The notes below the pieces were generated by a model. It saw only the letters and a list, made by a program, of their open reading frames with translations, was not told where the DNA came from and searched no databases. A DNA stretch of 64,000 nucleotides from Shewanella glacialimarina (GTDB lineage: Bacteria; Pseudomonadota; Gammaproteobacteria; Enterobacterales; Shewanellaceae), in NCBI RefSeq assembly GCF_020511155.1, contig NZ_CP041216.1, forward strand, positions 1,364,001 through 1,428,000, in the 5' to 3' direction. Within the stretch, counting starts at the first letter, position 1; each line of letters begins with the position of its first letter. Below, piece by piece: positions 16,832 to 27,800 of this stretch. Position numbers and translations under genes: made by a program.

Positions 16832-17881
16832 ATGAAATACTCTCGCGTGTTTATCAATAGTCTGGCTTATGAGCTAGCGCCTCAAATTGTCACAAGTCTA
16901 GATCTCGAATCTCGTCTTGCGCCTTTATATCAAAAGTTTCGTATACCTATGGGGCAACTTGCTGCTTTAACGGGCATCACTGAGCGCCGCTGGTGGCCTA
17001 AAGGTTATCGTCTATCTGACGGTGCAATTGCTGCGGCAAATAAAGCAGTGAATGAAACCGGCATCAATGTGAGCGACTTAGGGGCTGTGGTTTATACCGG
17101 AGTGTGCCGTGACCAACACGAACCGGCAACGGCTTGTCGTATTGCCGCTAAGTTAGGTGTATCTAAAGATACTGCTATTTATGATATCAGTAATGCTTGC
17201 TTAGGCGTTTTATCCGGTATTTTAGATATTGCTAACCGTATTGAACTTGGACAAATTAAAGCCGGTATGGTGGTGTCTTGTGAATCTGCTCGCGATATCG
17301 TTGAAGCAACCATAGACCATATGTTGGCTGAACCGACTATGCAAAATTTTGCCCAGTCATTAGCTACTTTAACAGGTGGCTCTGGCGCGGTGGCAGTTAT
17401 TTTGACTGATGGCAGTTTATCGCTTAAAAATACTCGTCAGCACCAATTATTAGGCGCAAGTCATCTTTCAGCACCCGAGCATCACAATTTATGCGAGTGG
17501 GGCTTACAGGAAGCGGGGCATATGTTGTACCGCGAATTTATGCGTACCGATGCGGTAACCTTGTTAAAAGAAGGCGTCGACTTAGCCAAGCATACCTGGG
17601 ATCATTTTCTAGAACAGCGTGATTGGGTTGTGGAACAGGTTGATAAGGTCATTTGCCATCAGGTAGGGGCATCTAATCGTAGGCAAGTGTTGAATGCGTT
17701 AAACATTCCGCAAGAAAAAGAATATCCAACCTATCAAACCTTAGGCAATATGGGCACGGTGTCTTTACCCGTTACTGCGGCTATGGCCCATGATGAAGGC
17801 TTTTTACGTCAAGGCGATCAAGTCAGCTTTTTAGGTATTGGCAGTGGTTTGAACTGCATGATGTTAGGGATTAAGTGGTAA
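16832..17881 (+). CDS. oleA: OleA, acyl-CoA head-to-head condensing enzyme
   Basis: A thiolase-superfamily protein of 349 residues. It condenses two fatty acyl-CoAs to a beta-keto acid, the first step of long-chain olefin synthesis. The nucleophilic cysteine is in DISNACLGVLSG, the catalytic His in VICHQVGASN, the Asn in YQTLGNMGTVSLP, and the glutamate that abstracts the proton on the opposite subunit in DQHEPATA. It differs from FabH, which lacks the Glu. The next three genes are oleB, oleC and oleD, which makes the assignment firm. In Shewanella the pathway uses omega-3 acyl chains to give a C31 nonaene. Confidence 0.95.
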   Translation: MKYSRVFINSLAYELAPQIVTSLDLESRLAPLYQKFRIPMGQLAALTGITERRWWPKGYRLSDGAIAAANKAVNETGINVSDLGAVVYTGVCRDQHEPATACRIAAKLGVSKDTAIYDISNACLGVLSGILDIANRIELGQIKAGMVVSCESARDIVEATIDHMLAEPTMQNFAQSLATLTGGSGAVAVILTDGSLSLKNTRQHQLLGASHLSAPEHHNLCEWGLQEAGHMLYREFMRTDAVTLLKEGVDLAKHTWDHFLEQRDWVVEQVDKVICHQVGASNRRQVLNALNIPQEKEYPTYQTLGNMGTVSLPVTAAMAHDEGFLRQGDQVSFLGIGSGLNCMMLGIKW

Positions 17882-17946
17882 AAATCCCTTATTAATTGAA
17901 CACAACTCATTGAACATAAAACAATAAGCATTCAATAGGACACATC

Positions 17947-18840
17947 ATGACGTCGCACACAGAACAATTACAGTCATTACTGCCATTTGAAAGCCATTTT
18001 TTAGATAGAAATGGCCATCAGTTACATTATATTAATGAAGGCCAGGGCGAACCTGTTGTTATGGTTCATGGTAATCCAAGCTGGTGTTATTACTTTCGCA
18101 ACTTAGTCAGTGCGCTTAGTGCTAATCATCAGTGTATTGTGCCTGATCATATAGGTTGTGGAATATCCGACAAACCAAATGATCCTGATTATGATTACAC
18201 CCTAAACAATCGTATTGATGATTTAGAAGCCCTACTAGACAGTTTAGGTATTACAGAGAACATTACCTTAGTCTGTCATGACTGGGGCGGGATGATAGGC
18301 ACAGGCTTTGCTGCACGTCATCCTGAGCGAATTAAACGTTTAGTGTATTTAAATACCGCAGCGTTTCATTTACCTCAGTCTAAGCCGTTTCCTTGGGCAT
18401 TGTGGATTTGCCGTGAAACCTTATTAGGCACCTTGTTAGTGCGCGGTTTAAATGCATTTTCTTCAGCCGCATCGTATGTCGGTGTTAAGCGCAAACCTAT
18501 GGATAAAGCCGTGCGTGAAGCCTATGTCGCGCCATTTAATTCGTGGAAAAACCGTATTTCGACCATTCGTTTTGTGCAGGATATCCCATTAAAACCAGGT
18601 GATCGTAACTTTGATTTAGTCACTGACATTGGTGATAGCCTAGCTAAGTTTGCGGATGTGCCCACCTTGATTTGTTTTGGTTTACAAGATTTTGTGTTTG
18701 ATAAACACTTTTTAGCCGAGTGGCGAGTACGTATGCCCCACGCTGAAGTTCATGAGTTTGCAGACTGTGGACATTATATTTTGGAAGACGCCAGTGACGA
18801 TGTTATTGAGCTAATTCAAGGTTTTATCAAGCAAAACTAA
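17947..18840 (+). CDS. oleB: OleB, beta-lactone decarboxylase (haloalkane-dehalogenase fold)
   Basis: An alpha/beta hydrolase of 297 residues. The nucleophile is an aspartate in LVCHDWGGMIGTGF, as in haloalkane dehalogenases, with the oxyanion region VMVHGNPSWCYYF and the catalytic His in FADCGHYILEDA. OleB removes CO2 from the beta-lactone made by OleC to give the cis-olefin. A clear AGGA lies before the ATG. The stop codon is built into the stem of a terminator, which is unusual within an ole cluster. Confidence 0.93.
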   Translation: MTSHTEQLQSLLPFESHFLDRNGHQLHYINEGQGEPVVMVHGNPSWCYYFRNLVSALSANHQCIVPDHIGCGISDKPNDPDYDYTLNNRIDDLEALLDSLGITENITLVCHDWGGMIGTGFAARHPERIKRLVYLNTAAFHLPQSKPFPWALWICRETLLGTLLVRGLNAFSSAASYVGVKRKPMDKAVREAYVAPFNSWKNRISTIRFVQDIPLKPGDRNFDLVTDIGDSLAKFADVPTLICFGLQDFVFDKHFLAEWRVRMPHAEVHEFADCGHYILEDASDDVIELIQGFIKQN

Positions 18841-18862
18841 AGGCTCTTCGGAGCCTTTTTTA
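18839..18862 (+). terminator. Terminator between oleB and oleC
   Basis: AAGGCTC and GAGCCTT form the stem with a very stable TTCG tetraloop, followed by a T tract. It starts on the oleB stop codon and leaves 92 bases to the oleC start. Confidence 0.9.
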
Positions 18863-18954
18863 TTAAAGACTTAAGAATTTTTATCGGTAATAACGGCAAA
18901 TTGATTTAATTGGCATTATTTTTATTCCACTTTGATTAAGTAACTCAGCTATTT

Positions 18955-20697
18955 ATGACTAACTCAACATCTTTGCCTGATCCAACAGCGGATCAACACA
19001 CGCAGCCTAACTCAGTAACTGAATATGCTAATTTGTGTCAGCATTTAGTGAATGCCGCTATGCACAGCCCTGATTTATTAGCGGTAGCAGTGCAACAGGC
19101 TAAAAGCTACGGCCAGTATCAATATCAAGAGTTAACCTTTGCCGAACTGCATAAACAATCCGACGAGATGGCCTATAAGCTCAACGCCGCTGGCATTCAA
19201 CAGGGCATGAAAGCGGTATTAATGGTGTCGCCAAATATCGCTTTTTTCAATCTTACTTTTGCACTTTTTAAAGCCGGTATCATTCCCATTTTAGTTGATC
19301 CAGGTATGGGGATTAACAATCTAAAGCAATGCTTTATTGAAGCCAAACCTGACGCCTTTATTGGTATACCTAAAGCCCATATAGCAAGACGTATACTCGG
19401 TTGGGGAAAAAAATCAGTCAAGTATTGCATTAATGTTGGCGGTAATCGCGTTGAGCGCTGGCTAGCGGGTTGCCTCAGTATTGAGTCGTTAAAACAGGTT
19501 AATGGTACCCAGTACAATCGTTATCCTATGGTTAAATTAGCCGAAGATGAGATGGCCGCAATTCTGTTTACCAGTGGCAGTACCGGCACGCCCAAAGGCG
19601 TGGTTTACAGCCATAAAATGTTTGAGGCCCAAATCAGTGCCTTAAGAAATGACTATGGCATTAGCGTTGGCGAACGCGACTTAGCCACTTTCCCGCTGTT
19701 TTCATTATTTGGCCCCGCCTTAGGCATGGCTTCAATTGTGCCTGACATGGATGCCAGTAAGCCTATTACGGCTGAGCCGAAACACTTATTTGCGGCAATC
19801 ACGCAATATCAATGCAGCAATATGTTTGTTAACCCCGCACTTCTTGAACGATTAGGCCAGGCTGGCGAGCAAACTCAACATAAGCTGACCTCGGTAAAGC
19901 GGGTTATTTCAGCCGGCGCGCCAGCAACTATTTCATCTATCAAACGTTTCAGCAATATGCTTGAGCCTGACGTTGAAGTGCTTAATTCCTATGGCGCGAC
20001 CGAGTCGTTGCCCATCAGTAAAATTGCCAGCAGCGCATTATTCACTACAACCGATAAAACCGATCAAGGCGCAGGCATTTGTGTCGGTCAGGCCATTGAG
20101 GGTGTTGAAATAGCGATAATCGATATCGTTGAGGCGCCAATAGCCCATTGGACAGACGATTTAATATTACCCGCTAATCAAATAGGCGAAATTGTGGTGA
20201 AAGGTGGCATGGTCAGCCAGGCCTACTATCAACGTGATAGCGCCACCGCAGGGGCAAAAATACAAGACGGCACGCAGATGCGTCACCGAATGGGTGATGT
20301 TGGCTACCTTGATGAGAATAACCAACTGTGGATGTGCGGCCGAAAAGCCCACAGAGTAGATGCCAGCGTGAAGGGCCAGTATGAAAAACGGTATTTTTCT
20401 ATTCCTTGCGAGCGCGTATTTAATACCCATGAGCAAGTGAAACGTTCAGCGTTAGTGCCAGTGACTATTGATGGCAGTATTGTGCCACTCTTATGTATAG
20501 AACTGAATAAAGGGGTGGTGTGCTCAACCTCAAAAGTGCTGTATCAAGCCCTACTCGAACTTGCTAATGCTCATCCACATACCCAGGGGATAAGCCGCTT
20601 TTTAATTCATCCAGAATTCCCGGTTGATGTGCGTCATAATGCTAAAATATTTCGTGAAAAATTAGCAGTTTGGGCTCAAAAAGAATGGAAAGAATAA
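18955..20697 (+). CDS. oleC: OleC, beta-lactone synthetase
   Basis: An adenylate-forming enzyme of 580 residues. The phosphate-binding loop is [11 protein letters not shown], followed by the aromatic-glycine motif around SYGATES and the hinge-region [18 protein letters not shown]. OleC converts the beta-hydroxy acid from OleD to a cis-beta-lactone using ATP. The start is weakly supported because no good ribosome binding site precedes ATG 18955. It overlaps oleD by one base (TAATG), so the two are translationally coupled, and the terminator upstream suggests that oleCD may have their own promoter or depend on read-through. Confidence 0.94.
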   Translation: MTNSTSLPDPTADQHTQPNSVTEYANLCQHLVNAAMHSPDLLAVAVQQAKSYGQYQYQELTFAELHKQSDEMAYKLNAAGIQQGMKAVLMVSPNIAFFNLTFALFKAGIIPILVDPGMGINNLKQCFIEAKPDAFIGIPKAHIARRILGWGKKSVKYCINVGGNRVERWLAGCLSIESLKQVNGTQYNRYPMVKLAEDEMAAILFTSGSTGTPKGVVYSHKMFEAQISALRNDYGISVGERDLATFPLFSLFGPALGMASIVPDMDASKPITAEPKHLFAAITQYQCSNMFVNPALLERLGQAGEQTQHKLTSVKRVISAGAPATISSIKRFSNMLEPDVEVLNSYGATESLPISKIASSALFTTTDKTDQGAGICVGQAIEGVEIAIIDIVEAPIAHWTDDLILPANQIGEIVVKGGMVSQAYYQRDSATAGAKIQDGTQMRHRMGDVGYLDENNQLWMCGRKAHRVDASVKGQYEKRYFSIPCERVFNTHEQVKRSALVPVTIDGSIVPLLCIELNKGVVCSTSKVLYQALLELANAHPHTQGISRFLIHPEFPVDVRHNAKIFREKLAVWAQKEWKE

Positions 20698-21767
20698 TGT
20701 TTGAACAACACACTATGCTGACAGATTATCCAATTGAAGAGCAAGTTGCACTAAATCAACTCAAGCAAAAGGTGGCGAAGGTTTTTGTCACAGGTGCAGG
20801 GGGTTTTTTAGGTTTTGCTATCTGTAAACGACTCATTGCCGCAGGTATTGCCGTGGTGGGTTTTGCAAGAAGTGATTACCCTAAATTAACTCAGATGGGC
20901 GTGCACTTAATTCAAGGCGATATTGCTAACCCTGAGCAAGTGACTGAGGCGATGCAAGGCTGTGATCTGGTATTCCATGTGGCGTCTAAGGCTGGAGTTT
21001 GGGGCAGTAAACAGAGTTATTTTTCACCTAATGTTGATGGCGCAGATAACATTATTAACGCCTGCCAACGATTAAATATTCAATACTTAATTTATACCAG
21101 TACCCCAAGTGTGACCTTTGCCGGTGAGGATGAGAATGGTATCAATGAACAGGCACCCTATGCCAAAAGCTATTTAAATTATTACGGTGAGTCTAAGGCG
21201 ATTGCTGAAAAAATGATGCTAGCGGCTAATAGTCCACATTTAAAGACTACCGCGTTAAGACCGCATCTTATCTGGGGGCCGAATGATCCCCACCTTGTCC
21301 CACGGGTGATTGAACGAGCCAAAGCAGGGCGCTTAAAGCTGGTCGGCAAGCAGGATAAGTTAGTCGATACTATTTATGTCGACAATGCGGCCTATGCGCA
21401 TCTTCTAGCGGCGGTTGATTTAACCTCAGCGGCAAAATCTGCGGGTAAAGCGTATTTTCTCAGTAATGATCAACCTATTACCATGGCGCAAATGCTCAAT
21501 AAAATATTAGCCTGTGTTGATTTACCTCCGGTGAGTAAGCGAGTACCAGCGGGATTAGCTTATGGTGTAGGCGCCTTGCTTGAATCTGTTTATTTGGCAT
21601 TAAATAAAGCCGAAGAACCAATCATGACCAAGTTTGTCGCTAAGCAGTTATCAACCAGTCATTATTTTGATATTAGCGCCGCTAAAAAAGACTTAGGTTA
21701 CCAACCTCTGGTATCGATTGACGAGGGGATGCTTCGATTAGCTGACTCACTAGTCAGTACGCGGTAA
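20697..21767 (+). CDS. oleD: OleD, NADPH-dependent 2-alkyl-3-ketoalkanoate reductase
   Basis: A short-chain dehydrogenase of the extended 3-beta-hydroxysteroid type, 356 residues from ATG 20697, with possible earlier in-frame starts at 20685 or 20670. The cofactor motif VTGAGGFLGFAIC is near residue 30 and the catalytic Tyr and Lys are in NYYGESKAIAE, with the serine/threonine in YTSTPSVTF. It reduces the OleA product to the beta-hydroxy acid. OleB, OleC and OleD form large assemblies in other bacteria. Confidence 0.93.
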   Translation: MFEQHTMLTDYPIEEQVALNQLKQKVAKVFVTGAGGFLGFAICKRLIAAGIAVVGFARSDYPKLTQMGVHLIQGDIANPEQVTEAMQGCDLVFHVASKAGVWGSKQSYFSPNVDGADNIINACQRLNIQYLIYTSTPSVTFAGEDENGINEQAPYAKSYLNYYGESKAIAEKMMLAANSPHLKTTALRPHLIWGPNDPHLVPRVIERAKAGRLKLVGKQDKLVDTIYVDNAAYAHLLAAVDLTSAAKSAGKAYFLSNDQPITMAQMLNKILACVDLPPVSKRVPAGLAYGVGALLESVYLALNKAEEPIMTKFVAKQLSTSHYFDISAAKKDLGYQPLVSIDEGMLRLADSLVSTR

Positions 21768-21914
21768 TTGATTTACGTTATCAGCTCAAGTCACTTTCAT
21801 ACACAGACTGATATGCAGACTTTAGTGTATTTACTGTTGACGATTTTAAGGTATGCTTTGCGCTAATTTACCTTCACACCCTATTTATGATCAATGCTAT
21901 AAGGAAGTAGTGTT

Positions 21915-22430
21915 ATGCATATCAAATCCGTTCTCTCATCTTCAAATGTTCTATTATTAGCTTGCCGTTGTAGTTTATTACTGATTCTTGTCAGCCTGAC
22001 TATAGCTCAAACGGGGCAAGCTATTCCGTTAAATACTCAGCTTGAAGTGTTTTATGCTGAACAGGAACACGTTGAATCTAATCCATTAATCGGTACATGG
22101 CAGCTAGTGTCAGGTCAATATCTTGATGACAAGCAGCAATGGATCGATTATAAAAGTCTAGATTTAACTTCGATCAAAATAATATCTAAAAGTCATTTCA
22201 GTTTTACCACGATGAAGTCTGTCCAGGGCTCTAAACAATTTTGGGCTGCGGGAACCGGTACTTATCATCTTACCGATAAATATTATATTGAAACCCCGGA
22301 GCTTAATTCGTTTGGAGTAGCTGAAGATGTAAGCTTCAAATTTGAATATCAGCTTAAGCAAAACCAACTGCATACAAAGCGCGTTGAAAATGGTGTGTTA
22401 AAAGAGACCGAGATTTGGCGACGGATCTAA
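21915..22430 (+). CDS. Secreted lipocalin-like protein
   Basis: A protein of 171 residues with an N-terminal hydrophobic signal (LLLILVSLTIAQTGQA) and a mature part resembling the lipocalin-like domain family: NPLIGTWQLVSGQY at the start, repeated beta strands, and ETEIWRRI at the end. It is probably periplasmic. The ribosome binding site AAGGAAG precedes ATG 21915. It follows oleD after about 150 bases on the same strand, but nothing links it to the pathway. Confidence 0.7.
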   Translation: MHIKSVLSSSNVLLLACRCSLLLILVSLTIAQTGQAIPLNTQLEVFYAEQEHVESNPLIGTWQLVSGQYLDDKQQWIDYKSLDLTSIKIISKSHFSFTTMKSVQGSKQFWAAGTGTYHLTDKYYIETPELNSFGVAEDVSFKFEYQLKQNQLHTKRVENGVLKETEIWRRI

Positions 22431-22723
22431 AATTATTTTATATCTTTTGGCTCAGGCTTTACCCTAAATTGTTTAGTCTAAAGCTTTTAATTTGTTGCTT
22501 TTAGTTCAAAGCATCAGATATATGGTTAAGGCTTGAGTTAACTTAGGCTTTAATCAGTAACATGCTCTACTCATATCGCTATCATCTAGGTTATGTAACA
22601 TTGTATTTACATCTTGCCCGAAACTATTTTGCTTATCCATATTGGTTATATCTTATTCCACTGTATCTTAAATCGGCTCACTACCTTATAACTACTACAA
22701 CTAAAGTGAGCTAGGAGAACAAG

Positions 22724-23908
22724 ATGCAAGACAACAAGCAAAGCAATTGGGATTTAGCGACACTCACTATTCACGGTGGTCATCAGCGTGAAGCCTTTGG
22801 CGCGTTAGTTACCCCGCTTTACCAAAGTGCCACATTTGTATTTGATAACGTAGAACAAGGTGGAGCACGCTTTGCGGGAGATGAAGCTGGCTATATTTAT
22901 ACCCGTTTAGGTAATCCAACCACTTCAGAGCTTGAACGTAAGATGGCACTGCTAGAAGGCGCTGAAGACGCCGCAGCGTGTGCCTCAGGTATGGCGGCGG
23001 TATCAAGTGCTTTGCTTACCCATTTGCAAGCTGGTGATCATTTAGTGGCTTCTAAGGCCGTTTACGGTTGTACCTTTGCATTAATGACAATCCAGCTGAA
23101 CCGTTTAGGCATAAAAGCCACCCTAGTTGATTTTGCTGATTTAGCGGCGATAGAAGCGGCGATTACCCCGCAAACTAAAGTACTTTTTTGTGAAACACCG
23201 GTAAATCCGCACTTAGAGGTGTTTGATTTAGCGGCAATGGCTCAAATCGCTAAAAAACATAACTTGGTATCGATTGTTGATAACACTTTTATGACGCCTT
23301 TATTGCAGCAACCGCTGGCAATGGGGATCGATATGGTGATCCACAGTGCGACTAAATACCTCAATGGTCATGGTGATGTCATAGCCGGCATTGTGTGTGG
23401 CAGTAGTGAGCATTTACATAAACTTAAATATGAAATACTGAAAGACTTTGGCGGGGTGATATCACCGCATGATGCATGGTTAATATTACGCGGTTTAAAA
23501 ACCTTAGATGTGCGTTTAGCGCGTCATTGTGACAATGCTGAGGTATTAGCTGAGTATTTAGATAAACATCCGGCCTTTGGCAAGGTGTTTTATCCAGGTT
23601 TAACCAAACATGCCGGACATAAGTTCATTGGCACTCAAATGAAGCGTGCTGGCGGAGTTATTGCCTTTGAGTTAAAAGGTGACAAGCAAGATGCGATGAA
23701 ATTTGTTAACCGTTTAGGCCTGTTTACCATTGCCGTTAGCTTGGGCGATGCCGAATCACTTATTCAGCACCCAGCGTCGATGACTCATTCTCCTTATTCT
23801 CCCGATGCAAGACTGGCAGCAGGGATCACTGACAATCTGTTACGAATTTCAGTGGGTCTTGAAAATGTGCAAGATCTGATTGATGACATCGAGCAAGCAC
23901 TGAGTTAA
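22724..23908 (+). CDS. megL: Methionine gamma-lyase
   Basis: A 394-residue Cys/Met metabolism PLP enzyme. The PLP lysine is in IHSATKYLNGHGDV. The reactive cysteine typical of methionine gamma-lyase is present in AVYGCTFALMT, and the following KDFGGVISPHD segment also matches that enzyme rather than cystathionine lyases. It splits methionine into methanethiol, 2-oxobutyrate and ammonia. A good AGGAGA lies before the ATG. It converges with the methyltransferase gene, leaving only 24 bases between them. Confidence 0.9.
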   Translation: MQDNKQSNWDLATLTIHGGHQREAFGALVTPLYQSATFVFDNVEQGGARFAGDEAGYIYTRLGNPTTSELERKMALLEGAEDAAACASGMAAVSSALLTHLQAGDHLVASKAVYGCTFALMTIQLNRLGIKATLVDFADLAAIEAAITPQTKVLFCETPVNPHLEVFDLAAMAQIAKKHNLVSIVDNTFMTPLLQQPLAMGIDMVIHSATKYLNGHGDVIAGIVCGSSEHLHKLKYEILKDFGGVISPHDAWLILRGLKTLDVRLARHCDNAEVLAEYLDKHPAFGKVFYPGLTKHAGHKFIGTQMKRAGGVIAFELKGDKQDAMKFVNRLGLFTIAVSLGDAESLIQHPASMTHSPYSPDARLAAGITDNLLRISVGLENVQDLIDDIEQALS

Positions 23909-23932
23909 TTGCGAGATGTTAACGATTAGTCT

Positions 23933-24658
23933 TTAGACTTCAGACGCTAGCTGAAGGCTGTCGGCGATGTGCTGATAGCCTTCATATAAGCTGATATCCA
24001 TTGCCGATTTACTGTTGGCTGTTTTTCTATAATGAATAAGCATATTCTTTAGGTAACGCTCGATAACAACCGATTGCTCAGCGCAATGACTTTGCCAAAT
24101 CTTATCGCCAAATAAGCTTATCAATGGCGCTAATGTTTGTTTTACCAGGTTAGTTGCCGGCCGACGGACGTAAAGTAACTCATAGTAACGGCGGTTTTCG
24201 CTGATAAGTTGCTCATCAATCAATTGGCAATGGTTAGCATTGAGCATTGCCCTGAGTTTTGCGACATTATTAACTGAGCACAGTAAAAAATCTAACGTTA
24301 AAGACGGGTGAGCATTAATAATGCCTGCCACCATTTGCGTCATTAAATTGCCTCCTATACCGGCAATAACAATTAAATGCTGTCCCTTAAAACTGTCTAA
24401 CGGTAGCTCTGCGACATCTAAACAATGTACCTGCCAGTGAGATTCTGTGTGAGGCGTAATCGGATAGAAGTGGCTTAATTTTTGTTCTAACTGTTGCATC
24501 AACTCAGGCACAATATCAACAAAGTGAACCTGCTTGGTTAACTGGCGGTTGAGCAACTCAGTGCCTAACAAACCATGATCACAACAACAATCCCAAATAT
24601 GGTCATAGTGTGATGAGGTCATATTAGCAAGACTGGATAAACGGTGGCTGAGTTTCAT
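23933..24658 (-). CDS. TrmK-family tRNA (adenine-N1)-methyltransferase
   Basis: A protein of 241 residues with the DUF633/TrmK pattern: KLSHRLSSLANM at the start, the SAM-binding IWDCCCDHGLLG, and IVIAGIGGNLM followed by LLCSVNN. TrmK methylates A22 of tRNA in Bacillus; the gammaproteobacterial version is assumed to act similarly. Three consecutive cysteines lie within the SAM loop. It is divergent from the SNF2 helicase gene, with 178 bases between. Confidence 0.8.
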   Translation of the reverse strand: MKLSHRLSSLANMTSSHYDHIWDCCCDHGLLGTELLNRQLTKQVHFVDIVPELMQQLEQKLSHFYPITPHTESHWQVHCLDVAELPLDSFKGQHLIVIAGIGGNLMTQMVAGIINAHPSLTLDFLLCSVNNVAKLRAMLNANHCQLIDEQLISENRRYYELLYVRRPATNLVKQTLAPLISLFGDKIWQSHCAEQSVVIERYLKNMLIHYRKTANSKSAMDISLYEGYQHIADSLQLASEV

Positions 24659-24836
24659 ATGACCTGTTTCAGTGAGTGTGGCTTTGAAAAATACGATTGT
24701 AACGACAAAGATACTTGTTCGCTAGCGCAGATAATCTCGATTTATATAGATATTAGCGTGATTCTTCCATAAAATGGCAAGTTAACTTTTTTGCCGCTAT
24801 CTTGAGCATTTTCAGCGGCGCACCTGGGTGTAATGA

Positions 24837-27800
24837 ATGTCGGCTAAACTGTTTAATCTTCCTATCAAGTTATCTCATGAATTATTGGCTAAATTGTTTA
24901 CCGCTATTCAAATTCAAAAAGCGCAAAACTACTTGATCCAGGGGCGTGTGCTGGAAGTGACCGCTAGCCACGACAACCACAATATAGAAGCCTATACCCA
25001 AGGTGCTGCGGATGAGCCGTATAGACAAGACATTAGCTTAGTCAATGTGAATCACAAAGTGATTATGCGCTCTTATTGCACGTGTCCCGTTAGGCGAGAC
25101 TGTAAACATGTTGCAGCAGCCTTGTTAGCACTAATAGATAATAAACCGGTTGAAGAACAAAGGGTTTTCCAGTGGTTAACCCAGCTAGATGGATTAGATA
25201 AACTCTACGCTAATTCTGATGAGGAAGCAGTTCTAGATCGTATTATTTACTGTTTATCAAGTGATCCCCAAGGCGTATATGTTGAGTTAAAAAGTAGCAA
25301 GCTGAATAAAAAGGGCATGTACAACCGCGGTAGTAAACTCGCCATTAGTGACTTACGTTTGCATCTGCCTTGGTGGGTAGGGCCGGAAGATAAGCAAATT
25401 ATTGGGTTACTATTTGCCAATAATTTGCAAGGTAACAAGGTTTACCTTGAAGGCGAAATTGGCTATTTAGCCTTAATGAAAATGATGAAAGCTGATGTGG
25501 CTTTTTGGGAAGATAACCGGTTCCCGCTAGTTTCCTGTGACGGCATTACCCCTGAGTTTATATGGGCCGATATGGAAAAAAACCACACTCAAATGCAGAT
25601 GACCATGCCAGGATTAAATAACTGGGAGTTTATTGCAACTGAGCCGCCATTGTTTATCGAACTCGACTATTTAAAGCTAGGGCAAATTGACACTGATTTG
25701 TCGGTTAGTCGACTCACTTTATTGCAAAAAATGCCCCCGGTACCCAAAGGTAAGTTGGATGTAATAAGCCATGCTTTATTAAAACATTTCCCGTCTAAAA
25801 TAGTGCCCATTCCGAGTGAAATTGAATTTCAAGAAATTAGCCAAGCGCTGAAAACCCGGCTGACATTTTGTTTGATTAATCGCACTGATAGCCTGTTAAA
25901 GCAGCCTGCAATAAGGGTTGAATTTTGCTATGGGGATCTTCGTTTTGATGCCAGTGAGCAGTTTGAACACATCAGTTTGTTCAAAAAAAGCAATGTGCAA
26001 TATCAAGTCCATCGCCAGGTTGAGTTTGAAAAGCAGCACTTGAGTGAATTACATCAACTGAATTTACTTCCTGTGTTAAATGAGCTTTTAGATTTAAATC
26101 AGGGCAAACGCTATTTTTTAAGCCAAGGTTTATTGCCCGAAGCCATTTTGGCCTGGGCTGAATTATCAACTGAAGGAGCTGAGGACCTTATCGAAAAAGG
26201 GTTTGATGTTCGGTTTGATAATGACTTTGACTTACATATTATTGATGCCGAGCTGGCGGTCGATCTTGTCGATGAAGATGAGTCAGGTTGGTTTTCGTTG
26301 TCGTTAAATGCCGATATTGATGGCCAGCGTATTTCATTATTAGCGCTGGTAGCAAAATGGTTACAGCAACATGGTGAACCCGATGACGAACAAGAGCTGA
26401 TATTACCCAGTGATAATGGTCGCTTTATTAAAATTAAAGCCAAATCAATTAAGCCATTGATCTCAGTGATCCAAGAGTTATTTAATCGCAACTCTAACGA
26501 TACAATTCAAATTCCACGCAATCGTGCTCATTTGTTAAATGATCTTACCGCCAGTGAAGTACGCTTACTCAATGGCGAGCGGATACGTTTACTTGCCAGC
26601 AAGTTAGCTTCTTTTAACGGCATTACGCCGATTGAATTACCCCAAGGCTTAAATGCCACTTTACGTGATTATCAAAAGCAGGGAGTGGACTGGTTATGTT
26701 TTCTTAAAGAATACCAACTAGGGGGTATTTTGGCTGATGACATGGGGCTAGGTAAAACAGTTCAGGCGTTAGCATTTTTATTGTATGTGAAACAGCATAC
26801 CGCCGTTAATGATCGTAAACCCAGCTTGATTATTTGTCCTACCAGCCTGGTGGGTAACTGGCAAAAAGAAGCTGAAAAGTTTACTCCTAGTTTGAAAGTT
26901 ATAGTGATCCATGGCAGTCAACGCCATCAATGGTTAAACAAGCTAGAACAGTACGATGTGATAGTGACCACTTACCCATTAATTATGCGTGATGAAGATA
27001 TTTACCATGAACATGTTTTTGAGCACATTATATTAGATGAGGCTCAACAGATTAAAAATGCCCAAGCTAAAGTGACTCAAGTGATTAAAACCTTGAAAGG
27101 ACGTTTTAGATTGTGTTTGTCAGGTACGCCACTGGAAAACCACCTAGGCGAACTAAAATCATTAATGGATTTTTGCTTGCCAGGGCTGCTCGGCCAGCAC
27201 ACTTATTTTAATAAAGAGTTTAGAGGCCCGATTGAAAAACAAGGTGACGCCGATAAGTCGACCTTATTGAGTAAGCGTATTTCACCGTTTATGTTAAGAC
27301 GGACTAAAAAGCAGGTGGTTGCTGAGCTGCCAGAAAAAACTGAAATTATCCAGTCATTGGAACTTGAAAAAGATCAACGTAATTTGTACGAGTCTATCCG
27401 TCTTGTGATGGAGAAAAAACTGCGCGAATTGTTTGCTAAAAAAGGCGTGTCGAGTAGTCATATTGAGTTTTTAGATGCGTTATTAAAGCTGCGTCAGGCC
27501 TGTTGTGATCCTAGATTAGTGAAATTAGAACAAGCACAAAAAGTAAAAGATAACGCTAAGCTCAACTGGTTAGTGCAAAACTTGCCAGAAATGTTAGAAG
27601 AAGGGCGTAAAGTACTTATTTTTAGCCAATTTACTTCAATGTTAACGCTTATCGAGCAAGAACTTAACGTATTGGGTATTAGTTACAGTAAGTTAACCGG
27701 CCAAACCAAACAGCGCCAAAATCAGATTGATGCCTTCCAAGAAGGTGATAACTCAGTATTTTTGATTAGCTTAAAAGCGGGTGGCACAGGGCTTAACTTA

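Noticed and set aside
26111..26491. Minus-strand open frame inside the SNF2 helicase gene
   Set aside because: It is serine-rich antisense sequence with no start signal, over an intact long gene.
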